Origin: Verrucomicrobiaceae bacterium
GTDB lineage: Bacteria > Verrucomicrobiota > Verrucomicrobiia > Verrucomicrobiales > Verrucomicrobiaceae
DNA: 5,296 nucleotides
Reading direction: 5' to 3'
Assembly: GCA_947463285.1 (NCBI GenBank)
Contig: CANHTV010000286.1
Coordinates: forward strand, 1-5,296
Part shown: piece after piece, positions 1-5,296 of the stretch
Numbering within the stretch: the stretch's first letter is position 1
Layout: every line of letters starts with the position of its first letter
Program-made: the position numbers and the translations under genes
The notes under the pieces: model-generated
Seen by the model: only the letters and a program-made list of their open reading frames with translations
Database searches by the model: none
What the model was told of the DNA's origin: nothing

Positions 1-84
1 AGATTCGAGATTTCATGAAGTGACATCGGAACGTGAGCGTCGTGCCTGTCTATCTCATGGAATGGTGAATACCTCGTGCTGTCG
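1..84. other. Left-edge non-coding stretch downstream of the cupin-like gene
   Basis: This is the sequence beyond the stop codon of the minus-strand gene ending at 85. I see no convincing hairpin followed by a T-run in the minus direction, so no intrinsic terminator can be called. A short palindrome, TTCATGAA, lies at 13-20 but has no supporting context. An open plus-strand frame begins here at 20 and runs into the antisense of the neighbouring gene; it has no recognisable domain and is not annotated. Confidence 0.4.
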
Positions 85-1305
85 TCACACCACCAGCATC
101 CGCAGCGTGGAGGCGGCGAAGGCATGGCGTAGTTCTTCGATGACGGCGGTTGGCTGGTCACGGAGGGAGGGTGGGAGACGTGTGCTGCCGGAAAGGAAGT
201 AGCGCAGGGCGCTGAGGAAGATCTCCGGCTGGTCCTCGAGCTCTGCATCGAGAGTCGCGGGAAAAGCAGCATCCAGAATCTCCGCCGACTCATCCGTGAT
301 GACGGTCAGCTCCTGAGCCCAGCGCAAAACGGTCTCCAAAGGCGCGGGCTTGGGGTAACGTCGCTTCACCAGCGTGAGCAGATCTGCCCGAGTCGGCACA
401 TTCATGAGCAGGGCTAGGAAAAAGCGATGCTCAGGCGTGGCGATGCTGCTGCGCATGTTTTTGATCAAATCCCGACGCACACCTTCTTCCAGCGTCGTCT
501 GCACTCCTTTAGCGAGCTGACCGTGGCGCTGGCGGAAGGTTTTGATAGCAGCCTCCCACTCGCCGCGATCCCGCAGCGCGGCCATGCTGTGCTGGAGGAT
601 GAAAAAGCCGCGCTCGAAATCGAGCGTGCCGAGCATTTCCATCACGATTTCGGCATAGGCGGGGTCATCGCTCTGCTCCATGACATCGAGCAGCTGCTTC
701 CGTCGCATGGTGAGCGTGTCCGCGTGCATAGGATCCACCGCGACATGAGGCGGCAGGTAGTTGAACTGCGGGCCGGTGCCGGGGTCATTGTGCGTGCGCA
801 CGACGACGGTGACGGAAGGGCTGTCGAGATGGAAGAGGGAATGAATGCAGCCGGGCCCTGAAACGATGGGCGCGGTGCGGCCGGTTTCGAGCAGTTCGAT
901 CTGCTTCATGCGAACATCACCCACACGCAGATGCGGGGTGATGGAGCGGGCATTTTCAAAGGTGTAATGCGCGTGGATGCTGGAGCCATGCATGACATGA
1001 AACGCGCCGGAGAACTCATGCTGATGGATGTCCGTGGTGCCATCGAGCCAGAAGAGCAGCTGGATGTAGAAACGCGGATGCTCATAAGCAATCAGTTCCG
1101 GCTGACCAAAGCCGGACATGGACTGCAGCGGCTGCTCATCATTGAGCAGATACTCGCGCATCAACTCCAGTAATGAGACATGCTCACTCGGTGGTCGGGC
1201 TTCGAGCGCCTTGCGTGCGATGGTGGGGAATTTCTCCAGCGAGAAGTTTTCCTTTTTCCACAGGTCGAGCACCTGGCGTCCCAAGTCATTGAAGAATGCG
1301 TTCAT
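85..1305 (-). CDS. Cupin-like protein with three-His metal site and helical C-terminal region
   Basis: Protein of about 406 residues, function not established. Seen: residues 94-107 resemble cupin motif 1, with H94-x-H96 followed by G107. Residues 150-159 (GPGCIHSLFH) resemble motif 2, with H155 as third ligand. The Glu of classic cupins is missing; Gly100 or Ala101 stands at its place, as in the three-His site of cysteine dioxygenase-type enzymes. The stretch after H155 is hydrophobic beta-like (VTVVV) and ends in RTHND, also reminiscent of that fold. From about residue 215 the protein is Leu/Ala-rich and probably helical, with no domain I recognise. No signal peptide is evident, so it is probably cytoplasmic. 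I chose the ATG at 1305 because AGGG lies 6 nt upstream; a TTG at 1353 would add 16 unconvincing residues. It is divergent from the first DUF1552 gene. Inference: a metal-dependent, possibly thiol-dioxygenase-like enzyme or a small-molecule-binding protein. The gene is secure, the function is not. Confidence 0.85.
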   Translation of the reverse strand: MNAFFNDLGRQVLDLWKKENFSLEKFPTIARKALEARPPSEHVSLLELMREYLLNDEQPLQSMSGFGQPELIAYEHPRFYIQLLFWLDGTTDIHQHEFSGAFHVMHGSSIHAHYTFENARSITPHLRVGDVRMKQIELLETGRTAPIVSGPGCIHSLFHLDSPSVTVVVRTHNDPGTGPQFNYLPPHVAVDPMHADTLTMRRKQLLDVMEQSDDPAYAEIVMEMLGTLDFERGFFILQHSMAALRDRGEWEAAIKTFRQRHGQLAKGVQTTLEEGVRRDLIKNMRSSIATPEHRFFLALLMNVPTRADLLTLVKRRYPKPAPLETVLRWAQELTVITDESAEILDAAFPATLDAELEDQPEIFLSALRYFLSGSTRLPPSLRDQPTAVIEELRHAFAASTLRMLVV

Positions 1306-1548
1306 CCCCTTCCCTGTGGCCCCATCTTGCCGCAGCAACAAGCTTGATCTCAAGCGCTAAGCCTTTGCCCTGAAATTGCTGGCTAACACTTTGAGTTTTT
1401 CCAGCTTGGGAAGCAAATCGCCTCCAGACACGGACTTCATCGATACAGCGCCTTGCGACTGCAATTCTTACAGGGTTGCCAGCGATCCTATGATGGAAAC
1501 GGTCCTCTTATTCGGTAATGGTAGTCAGCCGTCTTCCCTCAAACGCCC
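1306..1548. promoter_or_regulatory. Divergent intergenic region with presumed promoters for both flanking genes
   Basis: This 243-nt stretch separates the starts of the minus-strand cupin-like gene and the plus-strand DUF1552 gene, so it should contain promoters in both directions. AGGG at 1312-1315 (minus strand), 6 nt from the ATG at 1305, is a good ribosome binding site for the cupin-like gene. A small perfect hairpin, GCTTG/CAAGC with a 4-nt loop, sits at 1342-1355. No operator-like long inverted repeat or riboswitch was recognised. Confidence 0.45.
1465..1494 (+). promoter_or_regulatory. Possible sigma70-type promoter for the first DUF1552 gene
   Basis: TATGAT at 1489-1494 matches the TATAAT consensus at five of six positions. 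TTCTTA at 1465-1470, 18 nt upstream, is a weak -35 candidate (three of six). Transcription would start near 1501 and leave a leader of roughly 48 nt before the ATG at 1549. This rests on consensus resemblance alone, and such matches occur by chance. Confidence 0.2.
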
Positions 1549-2925
1549 ATGTCCCCCCTCATCAATCGCCGCACCTGCCTCCGTGGCCTCGGAGCCTCGC
1601 TGGGGCTTCCTTTGCTCGAAACCATGGGCTGGGCGGATGCAGCGAAAGGTAAAACGAGCTACAAGCCACCCGTGCGGCTCGGGTTCATGTATATGCCGCA
1701 TGGGGTGATCATGGATCAGTTCTGGCCGAAGACACCAGAGGGCTTTCTGAAGTCGCCGCCGCCCGCGCTGGAGTCGCTGCGACCGATTTTGAACCAGTGC
1801 CTCATGGTGAAAGGCATCTCGGGTGTATCGATTTCGCCTTTCAACGGGGCACCTCATGCGCTGGAGCTTTCGACGTGGCTCACGGCATCACTGCCGGATG
1901 CGGCGAAGCGCAACCAGATCCACATCGCCATCTCTGCGGACCAGATTTTCGCAAACTACTATGGCGCACTCACCGCGCTGCCCTCGCTGGAACTCGCCAC
2001 GATGCCGCAGACGCACAAGGAGAACCAGGAAGGGCTCAATGAAGGCTACTACTCGCATTGTAGCTTCCGCTCGCCCACGCAGGCGATGCCGGCGGAAATC
2101 AATCCACGCAGTGTTTTGAACCGCTTGTTCGGCAAAACTGGCCAGGGCAGCCAAACAAGCACTACCGACCCGCTCGACCGCCAGATGCTCGACCTCGTCA
2201 TTGGTGGCGCGAAGGACCTGCGGCGCACCTTGCCGCACGGCGACCAGCAGAAGCTCGATGAATACCTCGACAGCGTGCGCTCCGTCGAGCGACGCATCGC
2301 GGCCATCGAGTATCGGCAAAAAGAAGCCGCGCTGGAAAAAGCCGGTGTCAGCAGCAGCAAGCGCATGGCCAGTGACTCACCGCCCATCGAAGTGAAGATT
2401 CCGGAGGGCGACAAACGCAGCGAATACATGCAGGTCATGTGTGATCTCACCGTGCTCGCCTTCCAAACGGACACCACACGCGTGAGCACCTACATCGGCT
2501 CAACGCCGAATGGTGTGTCGTATCCCGAACTCGGCTTCAGCGACACGCACCACGGTCCCACGCATCACAACAACGAGGCCGAAAAGGTCCGCAAAGTCGC
2601 CGCCATCACGAAGTTCAACATCGACCAGTTCGCCTACATGGTGAAAAAGATGGCCTCCCTCCGCGAAGGCGACGGCACGCTGCTCGACAACTGCCTCATG
2701 ATGTGGGGCAGCGGCCTTGAGGACGGTAACAAGCACACTCGGGAGAATCTCCCCTTCATCATTGCTGGCAAAGGCGGCGGATCGGTCAATACAGGCCGTT
2801 TCATCGACAACGTGAAGGGCAATCAGGGCGATCTTCTCACCTCCTTGCTAGCCTGTAGTGGCGTGCCTCTCGATCGCCCGATTGGCATCGCGACGAAGGA
2901 GATCAAGGAGATGATGAGGGTGTGA
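1549..2925 (+). CDS. DUF1552 (HXXSHH family) exported protein, paralogue 1
   Basis: Full-length 458-residue DUF1552 protein; the family's biochemical role is unknown to me. The N-terminus has a twin-arginine signal (R7-R8-T-C-L-R12-G) followed by a moderately hydrophobic stretch ending near ADA, so Tat export is likely. Family features in order: MPHGV near residue 47, the 'GAPHALELSTWLT' block with H103, a helical segment at about 207-266 containing the family's LDEYLDSVRSVERRI, and the signature HHGPTHH at 334-340. The C-terminal block LLDNCLMMWGSGLEDGNKHT follows at 378-397, then LPFIIAGKGGG. The signature reads HxxTHH, with Thr replacing the usual Ser. The start is fixed: the in-frame stop TAG at 1522-1524 leaves no other initiator before 1549. 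No Shine-Dalgarno sequence is visible; the leader is pyrimidine-rich. A small PSCyt1 gene lies 80 nt downstream in the same orientation and may be co-transcribed. Family membership is confident. Confidence 0.93.
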   Translation: MSPLINRRTCLRGLGASLGLPLLETMGWADAAKGKTSYKPPVRLGFMYMPHGVIMDQFWPKTPEGFLKSPPPALESLRPILNQCLMVKGISGVSISPFNGAPHALELSTWLTASLPDAAKRNQIHIAISADQIFANYYGALTALPSLELATMPQTHKENQEGLNEGYYSHCSFRSPTQAMPAEINPRSVLNRLFGKTGQGSQTSTTDPLDRQMLDLVIGGAKDLRRTLPHGDQQKLDEYLDSVRSVERRIAAIEYRQKEAALEKAGVSSSKRMASDSPPIEVKIPEGDKRSEYMQVMCDLTVLAFQTDTTRVSTYIGSTPNGVSYPELGFSDTHHGPTHHNNEAEKVRKVAAITKFNIDQFAYMVKKMASLREGDGTLLDNCLMMWGSGLEDGNKHTRENLPFIIAGKGGGSVNTGRFIDNVKGNQGDLLTSLLACSGVPLDRPIGIATKEIKEMMRV

Positions 2926-2931
2926 ATAGGG

Positions 2932-2954
2932 TTGAAGGCAATAGTAGCCCTCAA
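2932..2954 (+). terminator. Imperfect hairpin just after the first DUF1552 gene
   Basis: TTGAAGGC (2932-2939) pairs with GCCCTCAA (2947-2954) over eight positions with one A-C mismatch and a 7-nt loop. It begins 6 nt after the stop codon at 2923-2925. No T-run follows, so it is not a canonical intrinsic terminator. It could instead stabilise the mRNA 3' end or partly separate expression of the DUF1552 gene from the cytochrome gene. Confidence 0.25.
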
Positions 2955-3005
2955 GCGAACAAGATAGGCAGCAGGTCGGCCTGAGATGAGCTCGTTATCA
3001 ACCAC

Positions 3006-3416
3006 ATGAAACTTTGCTATCAAGTCGCAGCCTGCTGGGGGCTGATTTCTTGCGCGTTGGTTGGCGAAGAAACCACTGCCGCTTACGAGCCTATGCAGTT
3101 TTTCCGCTCCCAGATCCAGCCCATCCTTGAGCGCCGTTGCTATGACTGCCACTCGCATGAGCATGATGGTGAAGGTGAACTCTTCCTTGATTCAAAGATG
3201 GGCTGGCAAACAGGCGGCGAGAATGGTCCAGTGGTGAAGCCTGGAGATTTAAAAAACAGTCCGCTCATTCAAGCCGTCCGTCATCTCGACTCCGACAGCG
3301 CCATGCCGCCGAAGAAAAAACTCCCGCCAGTGGAGATCGCGATGCTGGAGACCTGGGTGTTACTTGGAGCACCAGATCCGCGAAGTGCTTTGCCGAAGCG
3401 GAATCCGCGCGAATGA
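3006..3416 (+). CDS. Stand-alone planctomycete-type cytochrome c domain protein (PSCyt1)
   Basis: A 136-residue exported protein consisting of a signal sequence and one PSCyt1 domain. The haem-binding motif CYDCH occupies residues 45-49, and M100-P-P in 'DSAMPPKKK' is the likely position of the axial methionine. Around these are the usual family blocks: FFRSQIQPIL before the haem site, GELFLDSKMGWQTGG after it, then VVKPGDLKNSPLIQAV and the closing LETWVLLGAPDPR. The N-terminus is hydrophobic; L13-I-S-C16 fits a lipobox, so it may be a lipoprotein rather than a soluble Sec substrate. The start is fixed by an in-frame TGA at 2982-2984 with no other initiator in between; no Shine-Dalgarno is obvious. 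Family members commonly continue after GAPDPR into long PSCyt2/PSD1 regions, but this one stops 10 residues later and meets the convergent gene. It is either a minimal electron-transfer partner or a truncated remnant. The haem and domain calls are confident. Confidence 0.88.
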   Translation: MKLCYQVAACWGLISCALVGEETTAAYEPMQFFRSQIQPILERRCYDCHSHEHDGEGELFLDSKMGWQTGGENGPVVKPGDLKNSPLIQAVRHLDSDSAMPPKKKLPPVEIAMLETWVLLGAPDPRSALPKRNPRE

Positions 3417-3432
3417 GTCAACGGGTTCCGTA

Positions 3433-4752
3433 TTAGGACAGTTGCAGGTCGCCGCCCTCACAAAGTTCGGCTTTACCAAAGGTTTTGAGACCTGTGTGCC
3501 CCATGGCATGAGCGATGGAGAGCCACAGGCGGTTATGGGCAGCCTTATCAAATTTTAAGGAACGCCCCATTTTAAAACCAAAGCCGCCGCCTACCATGAC
3601 ATAAGGGATGTTATCAAGAGTATGACTGTTGCCTTTACCGAGTTCATTGGTCCAGACCAGCAAAGTGTTATCCAGCATGGAGCCCTCTCCTGTCGCCTCG
3701 GGGGTTTCACTTAAGCGCTTGGCTAGATAAGCGAACTCTCCCGCGAACCAGGTGTTGATTTTCATCAGCTTTTCGTAGCTGTCTTTTTTATCGTCAGGAT
3801 CGTGGGAGAGGCTGTGATGACCTTCTTCAATGCCAAGCCAGCGCATCTGCGCCATGCCCACACTGCGCATGTATTGCAAGGTGGCGACTCTGGCCATGTC
3901 ATTGGCGAGGCTATTGACCAGGAGATCAATCTGTACGCGACTGATTTCAGGAGTGTTGTCGTTCACCAGCTCGATGCTCGGATCAATCTGGGGCACTGGG
4001 TGCGCCAGCTTTCCCTGCTTGTCGGCCTCAGCCAGATCCTGCTCCAAACCACGAACAAGAGTCATGTGCTGATCCAAGAGCGCTTTATCTCGCGCACTGA
4101 GTTTGGAAGAAACGCGTTTCAGATCGTTTCTCACATCATCCAGGATGCTGACGAGGCTTTCTTTGTCTTTCATCCGCCCGTAGAGCTTCCCCAGCATCTG
4201 ATGGGGATCATCAATCGGTGCGATGGGCTGATTCGGGCCTGCATAGCTCATCCGTGTCCAAGGATCCGCTCGATCCGGCACAGCGACACCAAACTCAAGC
4301 GAGCCGAATCGCGTCTTGGTCTCTGCGCGGCTCTGGAGAAAGTTTTTGATCTCCTGATCAATCGAAATGCTACTGGCCCAGCCAGCCGGATTTCCTCCGC
4401 CGCCCATGATATTTCCCTTCAGCAGTTCATCACAGGTCAGCAGGCAGCTCATGCCACGCATGTGGCTGTCGCCATCACCGCGCACTTTATTGGCGATGCC
4501 ATGCAAAATTAGCATCTTGTCTTTAAACGACTCCAGAGGCTTGAGGATGGATTTGAAGCTGAAATCCGCCCCCTGCTGGTCCGGCCAAAACTCATTCGGC
4601 AGCGTGCCATTCGGCGAAAACATGATGATCAAACGCTGCTTTTTCTTGCTTGTCACGGCACCTGTTAAGCTGGGTAATCCAGCCAAGAATGGCAGGGCAC
4701 TGGCTGAAATGCCAAGGTCACGAAGAAACTGACGACGATGAAGATGCTTCAT
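3433..4752 (-). CDS. DUF1552 (HXXSHH family) exported protein, paralogue 2
   Basis: Full-length 439-residue DUF1552 protein, clearly divergent from the one at 1549-2925. It begins with a good Tat motif, R6-R7-Q-F-L-R11, followed by a hydrophobic stretch (SASALPFLAGLPSL), so it should be exported folded. Visible family blocks: MFSPNGTLPNEFWP at 44-57, GDSHMRGMSCLLT at 94-106 with H97, a helical segment at about 195-248, the signature HHSLSHD at 312-318, and a C-terminal block with NSHTLDNIPYVMVGGG at 375-390. The signature reads HxxSHD: Asp318 (GAT) stands where the final His is expected. The ATG at 4752 is the only plausible start, because a TAG at 4768-4770 lies in frame just upstream. No Shine-Dalgarno is present; six C and three T precede the ATG. 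It lies downstream of the lactonase-like gene in the same orientation (116 nt gap) and ends 16 nt from the convergent cytochrome gene. Family call confident, function unknown. Confidence 0.93.
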   Translation of the reverse strand: MKHLHRRQFLRDLGISASALPFLAGLPSLTGAVTSKKKQRLIIMFSPNGTLPNEFWPDQQGADFSFKSILKPLESFKDKMLILHGIANKVRGDGDSHMRGMSCLLTCDELLKGNIMGGGGNPAGWASSISIDQEIKNFLQSRAETKTRFGSLEFGVAVPDRADPWTRMSYAGPNQPIAPIDDPHQMLGKLYGRMKDKESLVSILDDVRNDLKRVSSKLSARDKALLDQHMTLVRGLEQDLAEADKQGKLAHPVPQIDPSIELVNDNTPEISRVQIDLLVNSLANDMARVATLQYMRSVGMAQMRWLGIEEGHHSLSHDPDDKKDSYEKLMKINTWFAGEFAYLAKRLSETPEATGEGSMLDNTLLVWTNELGKGNSHTLDNIPYVMVGGGFGFKMGRSLKFDKAAHNRLWLSIAHAMGHTGLKTFGKAELCEGGDLQLS

Positions 4753-4791
4753 AAAGGGGGGATAGTGCTACGACCTGACAGAATGCTTCTT

Positions 4792-4813
4792 GCAGCCTTG
4801 TCTTACAGGCTGC
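4792..4813 (-). promoter_or_regulatory. Perfect hairpin in the leader of the second DUF1552 gene
   Basis: GCAGCCT (4792-4798) and AGGCTGC (4807-4813) form a perfect 7-bp stem with an 8-nt loop; an alternative fold bulges one T and closes to a 3-nt loop. It lies 55 nt past the lactonase stop and 39 nt before the DUF1552 ATG. On the minus strand an A-rich stretch, not a T-run, follows, so it is not a standard terminator. It may be an mRNA processing or stability element, a protein-binding site, or chance. Confidence 0.3.
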
Positions 4814-4868
4814 CAGCTCTTCAGGCATTACGCTCTGACACGTGATAAGAGATAAGCAATCCTGCGCC

Positions 4869-5296
4869 TCAGGAAATCTTCAGTTCCAAGAACGTGATCA
4901 TTGACGGATTTCCCACCGGGGTGAACTGCCCGGTGAACTCCAGCCTGCCCGTTTTGGCATCGACCCGAAAAGTTGTGACATGATCGGCGCGCTGATTGCA
5001 GCAGTATAAAAAAGCACCGCTGGGATCAAAACCAAAACTGCGCGGATAGTTCCCACGCGTCCATTCATCAGCTACAAAACTCAAGGTGCCTTCCTCAGCG
5101 ATGGCAAAGGTGGCGATGCTGTCGTGCAAACGATTCCCGGCATACACAAAGCGTCCATCAGCTGAAACTAGGATCTCCGAGCAGAAATTACTGCCTTTGT
5201 AGCCGGGAGGCAGGCTGGAAAGGGTCTGCCGCTCCTTCAGCGTGCCCTTGGCAGCATCGTAATCAAAAAGCGCCAGCGTAGAGCCTTCCTCCTGGA
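4869..5296 (-). CDS. Lactonase / 6-phosphogluconolactonase-like beta-propeller, C-terminal part (partial)
   Basis: The gene runs off the right edge; 141 C-terminal residues are visible and the 5' end is missing. The reading frame is open from 5294 to the TGA at 4869-4871. A GTG at 5145-5147 is internal: the frame continues upstream through SEILVSADGRFVYAGNR, which is plainly propeller sequence. Repeated blade signatures are visible: SADGRFVYAGNR, then GNYPRSFGFDPSGAFLYCCNQ, then DHVTTFRVDAKTGRLEF, ending with TPVGNPSMITFL. This pattern is typical of the lactonase family (PF10282) of seven-bladed propellers, which includes the YbhE-type enzymes that hydrolyse 6-phosphogluconolactone in the pentose phosphate pathway. 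Other members act on different lactones or have no known substrate, so the exact substrate is uncertain. Whether it is exported cannot be judged without the N-terminus. It is co-oriented with the second DUF1552 gene, 116 nt away. Confidence 0.88.
   Translation of the reverse strand, partial: QEEGSTLALFDYDAAKGTLKERQTLSSLPPGYKGSNFCSEILVSADGRFVYAGNRLHDSIATFAIAEEGTLSFVADEWTRGNYPRSFGFDPSGAFLYCCNQRADHVTTFRVDAKTGRLEFTGQFTPVGNPSMITFLELKIS

Noticed and set aside
427..861. Open plus-strand frame of 144 codons
   Set aside because: It lies wholly antisense within the cupin-like gene, shows no recognisable domain, and the minus-strand frame carries the conserved metal-site motifs.
1306..1353. TTG start at 1353 extending the cupin-like protein by 16 residues
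   Set aside because: The ATG at 1305 has AGGG at 6-nt spacing, and the extra residues would use the rarer TTG start and read through that ribosome binding site.
1888..2319. Open minus-strand frame of 143 codons
   Set aside because: It is antisense to the first DUF1552 gene, in a region where the plus strand encodes conserved family blocks.
2972..2983. Short inverted repeat CAGG-TCGG-CCTG upstream of the cytochrome gene
   Set aside because: A 4-bp stem is too short to support a regulatory call without conservation data.
2823..3164. Open minus-strand frame of 113 codons spanning the gap between the first DUF1552 gene and the cytochrome gene
   Set aside because: It overlaps the ends of two well-supported plus-strand genes, covers the CxxCH coding region in antisense, and has no recognisable domain.
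3421..3431. Tiny hairpin ACGG-GTT-CCGT between the convergent stop codons as a bidirectional terminator
   Set aside because: The stem is only 4 bp with no T-run in either direction, which is within chance expectation.
3802..4512. Open plus-strand frame of 236 codons
   Set aside because: It is antisense to the second DUF1552 gene, whose family motifs are clear. The product looks like a mirror of that coding sequence and has no leader or domain I recognise.
5145..5147. GTG as the start of a short 92-residue protein
   Set aside because: The frame stays open to the window edge and upstream residues are conserved beta-propeller sequence, so the GTG encodes an internal Val.

Overview
The window looks like chromosomal DNA from a member of the Planctomycetota/Verrucomicrobiota group, and I lean towards Verrucomicrobiota. 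The evidence is the gene content: two DUF1552 (HXXSHH family) proteins with Tat-type N-termini and one planctomycete-type cytochrome c domain (PSCyt1). These families are heavily expanded in that superphylum. No rRNA, tRNA, CRISPR array, insertion sequence or integrase was seen.

Layout, left to right. Positions 85-1305 (minus) encode a roughly 406-residue protein with a cupin-like metal site near the N-terminus and a long helical C-terminal part. A 243-nt divergent intergenic region (1306-1548) separates it from a plus-strand DUF1552 gene (1549-2925). A small, plus-strand, single-haem PSCyt1 protein follows at 3006-3416. It converges, with only 16 nt between stop codons, on a second, divergent DUF1552 paralogue on the minus strand (3433-4752). 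Upstream of that paralogue, in the same orientation, is the 3' part of a lactonase / 6-phosphogluconolactonase-like beta-propeller gene (4869 to the right edge, 5' end missing).

How the parts may work together: both DUF1552 proteins carry twin-arginine leaders, and the PSCyt1 protein has a Sec or lipoprotein leader with one CxxCH haem site. All three should therefore act outside the cytoplasm. In this superphylum DUF1552 genes usually sit beside long multidomain cytochromes. Here the only cytochrome is a bare PSCyt1 domain that ends exactly where the rest of a longer protein would normally begin, so it is either a minimal partner or a truncated remnant. The biochemical role of DUF1552 is not known to me. 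The lactonase and cupin genes are plausible neighbours, but nothing in the sequence ties them to the same pathway.

The two points most worth following are the altered signature motifs of the two DUF1552 paralogues (HXXTHH and HXXSHD instead of HXXSHH), and the three-histidine, cysteine-dioxygenase-like metal site of the cupin protein.
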